The position numbers and the translations under genes are program-made. From CAIYQJ01 sp963717255 (GTDB lineage Bacteria; Chloroflexota; Limnocylindria; Limnocylindrales; CSP1-4): 64,000 nt of DNA. A model generated the notes under the pieces. The model saw only the letters and a program-made list of their open reading frames with translations. It searched no databases and had not been told where the DNA came from. Each line of letters begins with the position of its first letter. The stretch's first letter is position 1. The stretch is from NCBI GenBank assembly GCA_963717255.1, contig CAVQVT010000005.1:1-64000 (forward strand), read 5' to 3'. This document shows positions 44,159 to 53,787 of this stretch, piece by piece.

Positions 44159-44806
44159 TCAGGCCGTGACGAGCGAGCGGGCCACCGTCACCGCGCCGAC
44201 GGCGTCCTCCCCGAACCCATCGGCGCCGATCTGGTCCGCCCAGGCGCGGGTGACGGGCGCACCGCCGACGAGGACCTTCACGCCCGGGCGCAGGCCCGCG
44301 TCCGCGAGCGCGTCCACGACCGTCCGCTGCCCGGTCATCGTCGTCGTGAGGAGCGCCGACATCGCGACGATGTCCGCGTGCACCTCGCGAGCCTTGGCGA
44401 CGAACGCCTCCGGCGCCACGTCCACGCCCAGGTCGTGCACCTCGAACCCGTCGGCAGACAGCATCATCGCGACGAGGTTCTTCCCGATCTCGTGGATGTC
44501 GCCCTTCACGGTCCCGATGACGACCCGCCCGGCGACCTGCCGCTGCGCGGATCGTCTCTCCAGCTCCGGCTCCAGGACGGCGACCGCCCGCTGCATCGCC
44601 CGGGCGGCCAGCATCATCTCGGGCAGGTACATCTCCCCGCAGCTGAACTGCTCGCCGACCCGGCGCAGCCCGGGCACGTACCCCTCGTCGATCGCGAGCA
44701 GCGGGTCCACGCCCTCCGCCAGGGCGCGCTCCGCCAGCGCGGCCGCCTCGTCCGGATCGCCGTCGACCACGGCCTTGCGCATCGCCTCGAACAGCTCCTG
44801 CGTCAT
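44159..44806 (-). CDS. corrinoid (cobalamin-binding) methyl carrier protein, MtbC/MttC-like
   Basis: A 215-residue methyl-carrier protein. The N-terminal helical cap (residues 1-90, with SCGEMYLPEMMLAARAM) precedes a Rossmann-like B12 domain containing the cobalamin-binding motif GDIHEIGKN: Asp103, His105 and Gly108, where the His is the lower cobalt ligand. MSALLTTTM and VLVGGAPVTRAWADQIGADG complete the site. It is the sole corrinoid protein for four MttB paralogues encoded immediately upstream, so it would accept methyl groups from all of them. A partner methyltransferase to tetrahydrofolate is not in the window. GGGAGGGACAG precedes the ATG. Confidence 0.93.
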   Translation of the reverse strand: MTQELFEAMRKAVVDGDPDEAAALAERALAEGVDPLLAIDEGYVPGLRRVGEQFSCGEMYLPEMMLAARAMQRAVAVLEPELERRSAQRQVAGRVVIGTVKGDIHEIGKNLVAMMLSADGFEVHDLGVDVAPEAFVAKAREVHADIVAMSALLTTTMTGQRTVVDALADAGLRPGVKVLVGGAPVTRAWADQIGADGFGEDAVGAVTVARSLVTA

Positions 44807-44859
44807 CTGTCCCTCCCTGGTCGTCTCGGATCCGCGCCGGCGGGGCCCGCCGGCCCGGG

Positions 44860-46302
44860 TCAGCGCTCTTCGGCGAGCTCGCGGTCGGCCGCCGCGAGGA
44901 TCGCCTCGATGTCGTCGATGGTCGAGGCGGGGAGCGGGTCCACGACCGGCTCCCCGAGGATCGCCCGCACCTGCTCGCGGGCGGCCGTGTACATCGAAGG
45001 CCTGCCGAGCTGGAGCCACGCCTCGTGGGAGACGCGCGGCGCGAGCGTCGGGACGAGGAACTCCTCGCCCCGTGCGGCGGCGCGCGTGGTCCGCTGGGCG
45101 AGGAAGTGCCCCCCGGGGCCCACCTCGGCGATGTCCGCGAAGAAGGCGTCATCGACGTCGGCGTCGACGCCGTGCGCGATCCGCTCGCACGCGCGGGCGA
45201 TCTCCGCGTCCACCAGGAGCTGCTCGAGGACGAGGTTCTGGTCGCCCTCGATCTCGCCGAGGCCCACGACGATGTCGGCCCCCGCCAGGACCGGCGGCAG
45301 CGTCGTGATGAGCTTCTCGAAGACCGCCTGCGGCCCCGGCTCGCGGGCGTCGGACGTGCATCCGGCCGACGTGGCGGGCAGGCCGTAGTGACGGCCCATC
45401 TCCGTGAGAGCCGCCGACATGAGGCCCATCTCGGCCGTCCCGCCGAGGAACGCACCGGTCCGGAAGTCCATCGTCCCCGTCGCGCTGCTGTACACGAGCG
45501 GGCGCCCCGGGTGGGCGAGCTGGTAGACCACGATCGCCGAGAGCACCTCGGCGTTCGCGACGCACACGTTCGCGAAGAGCGACGCAGGGCCGGTGGAACC
45601 GGCCACCGGCATCGGCATGATCATCACGGGCAGGTCGAGACGGCCGAGGGCGAGGTATGCGTCGAGCATCTCCCCGTCGTGGGTGAGCGGCGCGACCGGA
45701 CAGTAGATCAGGGAGTAGGGGTGGCGCGCGCGGAGCGCGTCCTCACTCCCCGCGATCGCGGTCAGGCCCGCCTCCAGGTACGGGACCTGCGCCGTCGAGT
45801 GCAGCTCGTGCTGACCGTGCTTCGAGCAGGCGGCCGCCATCGCGAGGAACTCGTGGATGGCCCGCGAGTGCGACGGCGCGTCGGAGGCGCACGTCGGGGC
45901 CCACGCCATGACACCCACGTCGATGCGCTGGAAGACGCGGAGCGCGTCCACGATGTCCCGCTTCGTCCCGTACCGGCGCTCGCCCGTCTCGAAGTCCGTC
46001 ACGAAGCTCGCCGTCCCGTCGATCGCGTACCGGGTGACCGGCGATGGGACCGCGAAGTCGTGCTCCGTGTTCCGGGCGCCCAGGATGAAGCTCCCCGGCG
46101 CGGCCGCGAGCGCCTCGGCCACGAGGCGGGCCGGGATCCGCGCCACACCACTCCCGGCATCCACGCGGGCACCGGCCTTCTCGAGGAGCGGGAGCGCCCG
46201 CTCGCCGTGGTACCGGACACCGACCTCGGCGAGGATCCGAAGGCTCTCGTTATGGACCCGCTCGCGGTCGCCCTCGGACAGGAACGCTGGGCTCAGGCGC
46301 AT
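44860..46302 (-). CDS. MttB-superfamily (trimethylamine/betaine-type) methyltransferase 1
   Basis: A 480-residue member of the MttB superfamily. The family start SEGDRERVHNESLRILAEVGV and conserved blocks RYAIDGTASFVTDFETGERR, CPVAPLTHD, PMPVAGSTGPASLFANVCV and AEVGPGGHFLAQRTTR are present. No in-frame amber codon exists, so this is a non-pyrrolysine member like the glycine-betaine and proline-betaine enzymes MtgB and MtpB rather than true trimethylamine methyltransferase. It would move a methyl group from a quaternary amine to the corrinoid protein encoded 53 bp downstream. Specificity cannot be told from sequence. Confidence 0.9.
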   Translation of the reverse strand: MRLSPAFLSEGDRERVHNESLRILAEVGVRYHGERALPLLEKAGARVDAGSGVARIPARLVAEALAAAPGSFILGARNTEHDFAVPSPVTRYAIDGTASFVTDFETGERRYGTKRDIVDALRVFQRIDVGVMAWAPTCASDAPSHSRAIHEFLAMAAACSKHGQHELHSTAQVPYLEAGLTAIAGSEDALRARHPYSLIYCPVAPLTHDGEMLDAYLALGRLDLPVMIMPMPVAGSTGPASLFANVCVANAEVLSAIVVYQLAHPGRPLVYSSATGTMDFRTGAFLGGTAEMGLMSAALTEMGRHYGLPATSAGCTSDAREPGPQAVFEKLITTLPPVLAGADIVVGLGEIEGDQNLVLEQLLVDAEIARACERIAHGVDADVDDAFFADIAEVGPGGHFLAQRTTRAAARGEEFLVPTLAPRVSHEAWLQLGRPSMYTAAREQVRAILGEPVVDPLPASTIDDIEAILAAADRELAEER

Positions 46303-46305
46303 CTC

Positions 46306-47853
46306 CTACTCCTCCCGACGGGCGGCTCGAGGGGCCCGGGCGGCGGCCGGCGTGCCGGTCGGGGCGGCGGCACGCGGGCCGGCCGAAGCGGCCGCACGTG
46401 CAGCGGCGCGACGCGGCGGCCGCCCCTCCCGCGCCCGCGCCTCGATCCGACCGAGCTCGCGGTCCACGTCCTCGGGCAGCGGGTCCGGCACGCGCGCCGC
46501 GAGGATCGCCTCGATCCGCTCGCGCGCCTCCGCGAGGATGTCCGGGCGCCCGGCCTCCTCCCACCGCTCGAACCCGTCATGGAACCCCGGCGACCCCGTC
46601 AGCCACTCCCCGGCGCGAAGGGCGTCGCGCGTCGTGGGCTCGGCCAGGAAGTCGCCCCCGGGGCCCACGCGGGCGAGCAGGTCCACGAGCCCGTCGAGGT
46701 CCCCCGATGGCGCCGAGGCGACGCCCGCGTGGAGCCGGCCGCAGCGCCGGAAGACCTCGACGTCGAGGACGAGCTGCTCGAGGCTCAGGATCGTCGAGCC
46801 GCCGAGCATGCCGGGCCCGACGAGCAGGTCCGGCCATGCGAGCGCCGGGAGGGACCAGTTGAGGGCGCGCTCGTACGCGGCCTGGATCCCGGGCACGTGA
46901 TGGTCGGTCCCGCCGGTGGACGCCTCCACGGGCAGCCCCACGTGACGCGCCATCTCGGCCGAGCAGACCCCGAGCAGCGCGTGCTCGATCGCGCCCCCGC
47001 CGTATCGGCCGCTCCGCGGCTGCATGACAGCGAGCGCGGGCGCGGCGATGAACGGCGTCCCCGGGTCCGCCGCCTGGACGAGGCAGAGGGTCGCGAGGAC
47101 CTCAGCGTGGCCGAGCGCGACGGTCGCGAGGAGCCCGGACGGACTCGACAGCCCCATGATCGGCATCGGCATCGCGGCGACGGGGATCCCCCAGCCGACG
47201 ACCTCGAGGTACGCGTCGGTGTACGGACCCTCCAGCACGAGGGGCGTGTGCGGGCAGAGGAGGAAGGAGAAGGGCCGCCGGGCGGCGATCTCCTCGCGCC
47301 CCCCGAAGACCACCTGGAGGACCTCGAGGAGCCAGCGACCTTCGTCCGCGTCGAGCGCCGCGTCCTGGACGTGCTTGCCGAACTCGCCGAACGCGCGGCG
47401 CCAGGACGAGACGGCGCCAGCGGCACCCTCCTCGTCCCAGGTGGTCGTGCGCCAGTAGACGCCCACCTCGTCGAGCGCGTCGCAGACGCGCGTCGCGGCC
47501 TCCCAGTCCGCGATCGTCGGCGGGCGGCGCTCCTGCGCGGCCGCGTCCCAGACCGCCATCGCCTCCCCGTCGACGACGAGGGTGCATGCGCCCCGGCCCA
47601 CCGGGTGCGACCAGCCCGGGCGGCGGCCGCCGAGCGTGAAGGTGCGCGGCGCGAGCGACAAGGCGTGCTCGACGAGGTCGCGCGGGAATGTCACGCGGGC
47701 GTCGGCGGCGCGCACGACGGCGCCCGCGCCCGCAAGGATCCGCCGGGCGCGCTCGGAGTCCACCCGGACGCCGACGTGCGCGAGGGTCGCGAGCGCCGCC
47801 TCGTGCGCACGCGCCTGCTGGTCGGGCGACAGGACGGCGACGGACGTCGTCAT
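46306..47853 (-). CDS. MttB-superfamily methyltransferase 2, with Ala-rich C-terminal tail
   Basis: A 515-residue MttB-superfamily protein (SPDQQARAHEAALATLAHVGV at the N-terminus, LCPHTPLVLEGPYTD, PMPIMGLSSPSGLLATVAL, ARVGPGGDFLAEPTTRDAL). It lacks an amber codon. The last 45 or so residues are an Ala/Arg/Pro-rich extension not seen in its three neighbours. The PMPxxGxxxP segment is somewhat divergent (LSSPSG for the usual STGPAS), hinting at a different substrate. The ATG overlaps the stop of methyltransferase 3 by four bases. Confidence 0.88.
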   Translation of the reverse strand: MTTSVAVLSPDQQARAHEAALATLAHVGVRVDSERARRILAGAGAVVRAADARVTFPRDLVEHALSLAPRTFTLGGRRPGWSHPVGRGACTLVVDGEAMAVWDAAAQERRPPTIADWEAATRVCDALDEVGVYWRTTTWDEEGAAGAVSSWRRAFGEFGKHVQDAALDADEGRWLLEVLQVVFGGREEIAARRPFSFLLCPHTPLVLEGPYTDAYLEVVGWGIPVAAMPMPIMGLSSPSGLLATVALGHAEVLATLCLVQAADPGTPFIAAPALAVMQPRSGRYGGGAIEHALLGVCSAEMARHVGLPVEASTGGTDHHVPGIQAAYERALNWSLPALAWPDLLVGPGMLGGSTILSLEQLVLDVEVFRRCGRLHAGVASAPSGDLDGLVDLLARVGPGGDFLAEPTTRDALRAGEWLTGSPGFHDGFERWEEAGRPDILAEARERIEAILAARVPDPLPEDVDRELGRIEARAREGRPPRRAAARAAASAGPRAAAPTGTPAAARAPRAARREE

Positions 47854-49365
47854 GCGCCCGCCCCGTGACCGTCCCCGTGCGCGGTCGCGGCGCCGCGCGC
47901 CCCGTGTCCGGCGGTGAGCGCGAGGTCGCCGTCCGCCGCGCGGAGGATGCGCCCGACCTCCCGGGCCCGCGCATCGTCGAGCGGCTCCGGCTCGTGGGTC
48001 GCGAGGATCCGCTCCGCCTCGGCACGGGCGACGTCGACCGGGTCGCGGCGCGATCCGATCGGCGGCGACCTGTTCCGTCAGGCGCGAGAAGGACATCGCA
48101 CGGAGCCCGTCCCGCGTGTGTCGGACATCGAGGTAGTGGCCGCGCGGCCCGACCGCGCGGATGACGTCGAGCGCGAGGGCATCGCGGCCTGTGTCGAAGG
48201 CCGCGAGATCCGCGCGGACGCGTTCGTGGAGGTCCGCGTCCAGGACGAGCGCCTCCGGGTACCAGACGGTGCACGCGTCGAGGAGCCCCATCCCGCTGCC
48301 GGTCTCCGCGCCCGCGAGCGCACACAGCGTGAGGGCGACCGCCGCGGCCTCGGCCTGCTGCCACCCGGGCTCGACGGCGTCGGTCCCGAACACCCCGGCG
48401 AGGGTCGGGACCCCCCAGGCGTGGGCGAGCTCCACGCCGGCGACGTACGCGACGTCGCCGGGGCGCGACGTGCAGAGATGGGCGCCCGTCCGCGGGTGCA
48501 TCACCCCGGTCATCAGCGAGTGGAAGACCGGCGCCCCGGGGTGCGCCATCTGGAGGAGGGTCAGCGCCGCGACGATCTCGGCGTCGCCCTGGACGATCGT
48601 CCCGGCGATCGACGCCGGACCCGTCGAGCCGGCGCAGGCCATCGACATGAACCCGACCGGCAGCCCCGCCTCGGCGAAGATGAGCGCCGATTCGAGGCCG
48701 TCCGCGTCCTGGGCGAGCGGCGCGATGCAGCAGACCAGCGACGAGAGCGGTGGGCGAGCACGCAGGTCCGCGTCATCGGCCGCGAGCACGCGGGCGATCT
48801 CCACGGCGTAACGCGCGGTGGCCGCGCCCATCAGTGTCTCGGTCTGGACGTGCTTCACCGTGTTGCGGACCGCGGCGTCGATCTCGTGGAGCGGCGCCGT
48901 CGCCGGGTGGTCCTGGGCGCTCACGAGCGGCCAGTAGAAGCCGACGGCCGGAAGCGCGTCCGCAAGGCGGGCCGACGCCGCGACGTCCTCCTTGGTGGAC
49001 GCACGACGCTCGCGCGTCGCCGGATCGACCGTCTCGATCCCGCAACCGTCCGTCGCCACGTAGAGCGCCGAGCCGTCGAGGACCAGGTCGTGCGCGGGGG
49101 AGCGCGCGCCCATCGCGTACGTCCGCGGCGCACGGGCCATCGCGCCGATGACGACGTCGGCCGGGATCCGGACGACCTTCGTCGCGGGATCGACGCGGGC
49201 CCCGTGCTCCCGGTAGATCGAGAGCGCCGTCTCCGACGGGCAGTGGACCCCGACCTCCTCGAGCAGCTCGAGCGACGCGTGCCGGAGGGTCGTGAGCCGC
49301 TCCTCGCCGAGCAGCGCGACGTGGGCGGCCGGCCGGATCGGGGCGAGCGGCGGCGTCGCGGACAT
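47850..49365 (-). CDS. MttB-superfamily methyltransferase 3, frameshifted near the C-terminus
   Basis: An MttB-superfamily protein of about 504 residues after correction. It begins MSATPPLAPIRPAAHV and carries GSALYVATDGCGIETVDPATR, CIAPLAQDADG and MACAGSTGPASIAGT. One extra base between 48048 and 48060 throws the frame after RLTEQVAAD; the expected C-terminus (RRDPVDVARAEAERILATHE) continues in the next frame and ends with a TGA overlapping the start of methyltransferase 2 (ATGA), which supports the corrected reading. Uncorrected, the frame runs on into methyltransferase 2 as an artificial 1019-residue fusion. It is closest to methyltransferase 4. Confidence 0.85.
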
Positions 49366-50825
49366 CAGCGGCCGCCGATCTCCCGGTCCGCGGCGGCGAG
49401 GATCCGGGTCATCTCCGCTCGCTTGGCGTCATCGATCGGCTCGACCTCGTGGTTCGCGAGGATCCAGGCCGCCCGCTCCCGCGCCACCTCCACCGGGTCG
49501 CGGTACGCTCGTCCCTCGGCATCGAGCTGGAGGGCGAGCGACCGCACGAGCGACCCGCGCATGTGCGTGCGCGTGTGCTTCTCCGCGAGGAAGTGCCCGC
49601 CCGGCCCGACGGAGGCGATGACGTCGAGGGCGAGCGTCTCCTCCGAGAGCTCGGGCGCCATGAGCGCCGCCCGCGCCCGCTGGTAGAGATCGTCGTCGAG
49701 GATCACGGACTCCGGGTAGAGGAGCGTGTATGTCCGCACGAGGCCCATGCCGGTGACGATCTCCGGGCCGACGAGGCCGGCCCAGAAGGGGTCGATGGCG
49801 ACCTCCGCCGCCGACTGCCACGTCCCCGGCAGCGGCGAGTCGGTCCCGTAGCACGCGCCGAGCGACGGCATCCCCCAGTGGTGCGCCATCTCCACCGGCG
49901 CGTAGCGCCACCGGCCGTCGAGGGGGTAGCTCACGTAGGCGCCGCTGCGTGGGTCCGCCCACGCCTGCATGATCGAGTGGAAGACCGGTGCGCCGGGGTG
50001 CGCGAGCTGCATGAGGACGACGGCGCTGATGATCTCCGCATCGCCCATCGCGAGGGCGCCGGGGATCGTCGCCGGCGCGGTCGTGCCGAGCGTCGGCATC
50101 GCGAGGAAGCCGACGGGGGCGCCCGCGGCGGCCATCTCGAGCGCGCCCTCGATCCCCTCGTGGTCCTGGACCAGCGGGGCGATGGTGCAGACGACGAGGG
50201 TGAACGGCGGCCGGCGGCGGAGCTCCTCCCGGTCTCCGGCGAGGACCGTCGCCATCTCGAGCGCGTAGCGCACCGGCGCCGCGCCCATGATCGTCTCGCT
50301 CTGGACGTGCTTCACGCTGTTGTTCCAGCACGCGTCCATCTCGTGGAGCGGGGCCGTCAGGCCGAAGTCCTGCGCGCTCACCATCGGCCAGATGAACCCG
50401 ACCGAGGGGAGGTGGTCGCAGATCCGGGCCATCATCGCGACGTCGGACTTCCGCGACGGTCGCTGCACCCGCGTCTCGAGGTCCACCGTCTCCACGCCGC
50501 ATCCGTCCATCGTGAAGTACGTGGCGTCCGGCCCGAGGACGAGGTCGTACGCGGGGTCTCGGGCGGCCATCGTGAAGGTGCGCGGCACGGTCGCGAGCGC
50601 CTTCCGGACGAGGTCTCGCGGCAGCCGCACGACCTCGGTCGCGCGGTCGACGAACGCCCCGTGCTCCTCGAAGACGCGCAACGCGCGGTCCGAGGGGAAC
50701 TTCACGCCGACGTCCTCGAGGATCAGGAGCGTCGCCTCCTGGAGCGCCCCGAGCTGCTCGTCGGTGAGGAACCGGACGTGGAACGCCGGGCGGAGGGGCT
50801 CGAGCGGCGGGCGGTCGGTCGACAT
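49365..50825 (-). CDS. MttB-superfamily methyltransferase 4
   Basis: A 486-residue MttB-superfamily protein, intact. It starts MSTDRPPLEPLRPAFHVRF, has YFTMDGCGVETVDLETR, SAQDFGLTAPLHEMDACWNN, TIAPLVQDHEG, AMPTLGTTAPATIPGAL and ASVGPGGHFLAEKHTRTH, and ends with a helical domain common to methyltransferase 3. No amber codon. The stop shares one base with the start of methyltransferase 3 (TGATG). It is the first enzyme gene after the importer, 20 bp behind the second permease gene, so uptake and demethylation genes are one transcription unit. Confidence 0.9.
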   Translation of the reverse strand: MSTDRPPLEPLRPAFHVRFLTDEQLGALQEATLLILEDVGVKFPSDRALRVFEEHGAFVDRATEVVRLPRDLVRKALATVPRTFTMAARDPAYDLVLGPDATYFTMDGCGVETVDLETRVQRPSRKSDVAMMARICDHLPSVGFIWPMVSAQDFGLTAPLHEMDACWNNSVKHVQSETIMGAAPVRYALEMATVLAGDREELRRRPPFTLVVCTIAPLVQDHEGIEGALEMAAAGAPVGFLAMPTLGTTAPATIPGALAMGDAEIISAVVLMQLAHPGAPVFHSIMQAWADPRSGAYVSYPLDGRWRYAPVEMAHHWGMPSLGACYGTDSPLPGTWQSAAEVAIDPFWAGLVGPEIVTGMGLVRTYTLLYPESVILDDDLYQRARAALMAPELSEETLALDVIASVGPGGHFLAEKHTRTHMRGSLVRSLALQLDAEGRAYRDPVEVARERAAWILANHEVEPIDDAKRAEMTRILAAADREIGGR

Positions 50826-50845
50826 CGCGGTACTCCCTGTGCGGA

Positions 50846-51655
50846 CTAGCCGAGGATCCCGGAGCGCGTCCGACGGCCGCCGAACGCCCCTGCACGCCAG
50901 GCGACGAGCATGGCGATCGCCGTCATCGCGACGATGATCGTCGAGATCGCGTTGATCTCCGGGGTGACCCCGAAGCGGATGCGCGAGTAGATGTAGAGCG
51001 GGAGCGTGGACGAGCCCACCCCCGCGTTGAACGTGGTGACGATGAGGTCGTCGATCGAGAGCGCGAACGCGATGAGGGCGCCCGCGGCGACGGCCGGCGC
51101 GACCAGCGGCAGGGTGACGTGGAGGAACGCCTCGAACGGCGACGCCCCGAGGTCGCGGGCGGCCTCCTCCATCCGGGGGTCCAGGGAGACGGCGCGGGCT
51201 CGGACGATGATCGCGACGTAGCTGATCGAGAACGTCACGTGGGCGATCGAGATCTGCCAGATGGACCCGTGCGCCCCGACCAGCTGGGCGAAGAAGAGCA
51301 GCAGGCTCACGCCCATGACGATCTCCGGCGTGACCATCGGGAGGAGGAGCAGCGTGTCCGACGCACCGCCGGCGGCGCTCGAGCGGAGGCGCGCGATGCC
51401 GAGGCCCAGCAGCGTCCCGAGGACGGTCGCGACGACGACCGAGATGACCGCGACCTGCAGCGACACCGTGAGCGCCTGGATGAGCGCGTCGTTCGCGAAG
51501 AGCGTCGGGTACCACTTGAGCGTGAAGCCGCGCCAGAGGAAGTTGCGCTTCGAGTCGTTGAAGCTGAACAGGATGAGGATCGCGATCGGCAGGTAGAGGA
51601 AGACGAAGAACGCGATCGCCGTCGCGGCGAGCCAGGGGTTCCGGTCGCGGCGCAT
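50846..51655 (-). CDS. ABC importer permease, PotC-like (spermidine/putrescine type)
   Basis: A 269-residue inner-membrane permease with six helices and the conserved cytoplasmic loop EEAARDLGASPFEAFLHVTLP that docks to the ATPase. It begins NPWLAATAIAFFVFLYLPIAILILFSFN, standard for PotC-type subunits. The start shares one base with the stop of the PotB-like gene (TGATG). With the PotA, PotB and PotD-like proteins it makes a complete importer whose genes directly precede four quaternary-amine-type methyltransferases. Confidence 0.92.
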   Translation of the reverse strand: MRRDRNPWLAATAIAFFVFLYLPIAILILFSFNDSKRNFLWRGFTLKWYPTLFANDALIQALTVSLQVAVISVVVATVLGTLLGLGIARLRSSAAGGASDTLLLLPMVTPEIVMGVSLLLFFAQLVGAHGSIWQISIAHVTFSISYVAIIVRARAVSLDPRMEEAARDLGASPFEAFLHVTLPLVAPAVAAGALIAFALSIDDLIVTTFNAGVGSSTLPLYIYSRIRFGVTPEINAISTIIVAMTAIAMLVAWRAGAFGGRRTRSGILG

Positions 51656-52503
51656 CAGCCGATGACCTCGCGCCGCAGCGGGCCGAGGGCGGCGACGGTG
51701 CCGCCGATCGTCAGGAAGATGAGGACGAACCCGAGCGCCGCGCCGTACGGCCAGTCGCGCGAGGACAGGAAGAGGTTCTGCACGACCTTGGCGATCGTCG
51801 TCGTCTGGGCGCCTCCGAGAAGGTCGGGCGTCACGAAGTCGCCGAGCGACGGGATGAACGTGAGGAGGGCCGCCGCGACGACGCCCGGCATCGTGAGCGG
51901 GAGCGTCACGTGGAGGAAGGCCGCGCGCCCGGTCGCGTAGAGGTCGCGGGCCGCGGCGACGAGGGAGTCGTCGAGGCGGTCGATCGAGACGAAGAGCGGG
52001 AGGATCGCGAACGGCAGGAAACCGTACGTCATCCCCAGGACCACCGCGAGGTCGGTGTTCAGCAGGATGATCGGATCGTGCGTGAGGCCGACCCCCTGGA
52101 GGATGCCGTTCACCACCCCGTTGTCGCGGAGGATGATCATCCACGCGTACGTCCGGATGACGTAGCTGGTCCAGAACGGCAGCATGATGAGGACGAGCAG
52201 GAGCGCCTTCCGGCGTCCGCCGTACCGGCTGATCCAGTACGCGATCGGGTAGCCGACGACGATCGAGAGGACCGTCGTGGCGAGCGCGTACTTCAGCGAG
52301 TTCGCGATCGTCGGGAGGAAGTCCGGCTCCAGGGCGCGGAGGTAGTTGTCCAGGCTCAGCCGGTCGAGGATGACGCCGCCGTACTGGTCACGCGTCCCCA
52401 GGCTGACCACGAAGATGATCGCGAGCGGGACGACGAAGAACAGGAGCAGCCAGCCGACGCCCGGGAGGATCAGGAGACCCTGGCGCAGGCCGCCGCCCTT
52501 CAT
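51655..52503 (-). CDS. ABC importer permease, PotB-like
   Basis: A 282-residue permease (first helix LLILPGVGWLLLFFVVPLAI, EAA loop VAAARDLYATGRAAFLHVTL) of the polyamine/opine-type importer family. It pairs with the PotC-like protein to form the membrane channel. ATG 52503 follows the binding-protein stop by 63 bp. Nothing in the sequence is unusual. Confidence 0.92.
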   Translation of the reverse strand: MKGGGLRQGLLILPGVGWLLLFFVVPLAIIFVVSLGTRDQYGGVILDRLSLDNYLRALEPDFLPTIANSLKYALATTVLSIVVGYPIAYWISRYGGRRKALLLVLIMLPFWTSYVIRTYAWMIILRDNGVVNGILQGVGLTHDPIILLNTDLAVVLGMTYGFLPFAILPLFVSIDRLDDSLVAAARDLYATGRAAFLHVTLPLTMPGVVAAALLTFIPSLGDFVTPDLLGGAQTTTIAKVVQNLFLSSRDWPYGAALGFVLIFLTIGGTVAALGPLRREVIG

Positions 52504-52566
52504 CCCGGAGCGCGCTCCAGCGCGGCGGTCGCGACGCGGGGATCCGAACGCCCGGGCCGGCTCATC

Positions 52567-53787
52567 TCAGCCGCCCGCCCGCAGCTCGTTCCACCGGGTC
52601 GAGTACTTCTCGAGGTCCGCACCCAGGTCGTCGATCTCCTGGAGGGAGGCGATCACGGCCTTGTCGGGGTTCACCGCGGGGTCGGCGAGGATCGCCGGGT
52701 CGATGAACTCCTTGGCCGCCTCGTTGGGTCCCATGTAGCCGATGTAGTTCGTGTTCGCCGCGCTCACCTGCGCGTCGAGCATGTGGTCGATGAAGAGGTT
52801 GGCCGCGATCGGGTGCTTCGCGTTCGCGAGCAGGACCATCGTGTCCGAGCCGCGGATCCCGCCCTCGGACGGGATGTAGTACGTCACGCTCGGGCGCTCA
52901 CCGACCACCTGGTAGACGTCGGAGCCCCAGGAGTGGACGACCCACGAGTCGCCCGACGAGAGCTGGCCGATGTCGTCGGTCGTGTACGTCCGGACCAGCG
53001 GCTTCTGCTCCTTGAGGAGCGCGAGCGCGGCGTCGAGCTCGGTGTCGTCCGTCGTGTTGATGCTCTTCCCCAGCCGGATCAGCGCCGCCCCGAACGCCTC
53101 CCGGTAGTCGTCGAGCATGCTGATGTGGCCCTTCCAGCGCGGGTCCCACAGCGCCGCCCAGGAGGTGAGCTCCTCGCCGATGCGCTCGGTGTCGTAGGCG
53201 ACGCCGGTGGTCCACCACATGTACGGCATCGAATGCAGGTTGCCGGGGTCGTACGCGGGGTCCTGCCACTCGGCGGCGAGGTTCACGCGGTTGGGGATGA
53301 GCGACAGGTCGAGCGGCACGATGAGGCCGCGCTCGAGGAAGCCCGGGATGTCCGTGGACGTGGCGAACGTGATGTCGTAGCCGCTCTGGCCGCTCCCGAT
53401 CTTCGCGGTCATCGTGTCGTACGTGTCGAAGAAGTCGTAGGTGACCTTGACGCCGTACTTCTTCTCGAAGTCCGGGACGACCGTGTCGCCGATGTAGTCC
53501 GCGTAGTTGTAGACGTAGAGCTCGGCCTCGGGGGTGGGTGCCGGCGTCGGTTCCGCGGATGCCTCAGCGGTGGGGCCGGTGGTCGCTCCGGGCGTCGGGG
53601 CGGCCGCGGTGGGGGCCGGCGTGCTCCCCGCGGACGAGCACGCCGCGGCGATCGGCGACAGGGCCGCGGCCGCGCCGATGCCCGCCATCCGCGCGAGGAG
53701 GAGCCGCCGGCTCAGGCGGCGATCCATCGGGTGCGCCGGACCCGGACGGAGTCCCGGCGCGGGCCCGTTCTCGTGACCCGTCGTCAT
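52567..53787 (-). CDS. ABC importer substrate-binding protein, PotD-like
   Basis: A 406-residue extracytoplasmic binding protein. Its N-terminus combines a twin-arginine-like RRLSRRLLLARMAGIGAAAA with a lipobox AAAC, suggesting a Tat-exported lipoprotein; a Pro/Thr/Ala linker follows. The mature domain begins ELYVYNYADYIGDTVVPDFEKKYG, the PotD signature, and contains several aromatic residues in the presumed ligand pocket (MPYMWWTTGVAYD, VVHSWGSDVYQV). PotD-like proteins bind polyamines, but relatives bind other cationic compounds such as betaines, and the operon context favours a methylated quaternary amine. It starts in an ATGA overlap with the ATPase. Confidence 0.9.
   Translation of the reverse strand: MTTGHENGPAPGLRPGPAHPMDRRLSRRLLLARMAGIGAAAALSPIAAACSSAGSTPAPTAAAPTPGATTGPTAEASAEPTPAPTPEAELYVYNYADYIGDTVVPDFEKKYGVKVTYDFFDTYDTMTAKIGSGQSGYDITFATSTDIPGFLERGLIVPLDLSLIPNRVNLAAEWQDPAYDPGNLHSMPYMWWTTGVAYDTERIGEELTSWAALWDPRWKGHISMLDDYREAFGAALIRLGKSINTTDDTELDAALALLKEQKPLVRTYTTDDIGQLSSGDSWVVHSWGSDVYQVVGERPSVTYYIPSEGGIRGSDTMVLLANAKHPIAANLFIDHMLDAQVSAANTNYIGYMGPNEAAKEFIDPAILADPAVNPDKAVIASLQEIDDLGADLEKYSTRWNELRAGG

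Noticed and set aside
46306..49365. 1019-residue double MttB fusion protein
   Set aside because: The link between halves is an Arg/Pro-rich out-of-frame read-through; the normal C-terminus of the first protein continues in the next frame and ends in an ATGA overlap with the second.
44860..50825. Pyrrolysine-containing trimethylamine methyltransferases
   Set aside because: None of the four MttB frames has an internal amber codon, and no pyl genes are present in the window.
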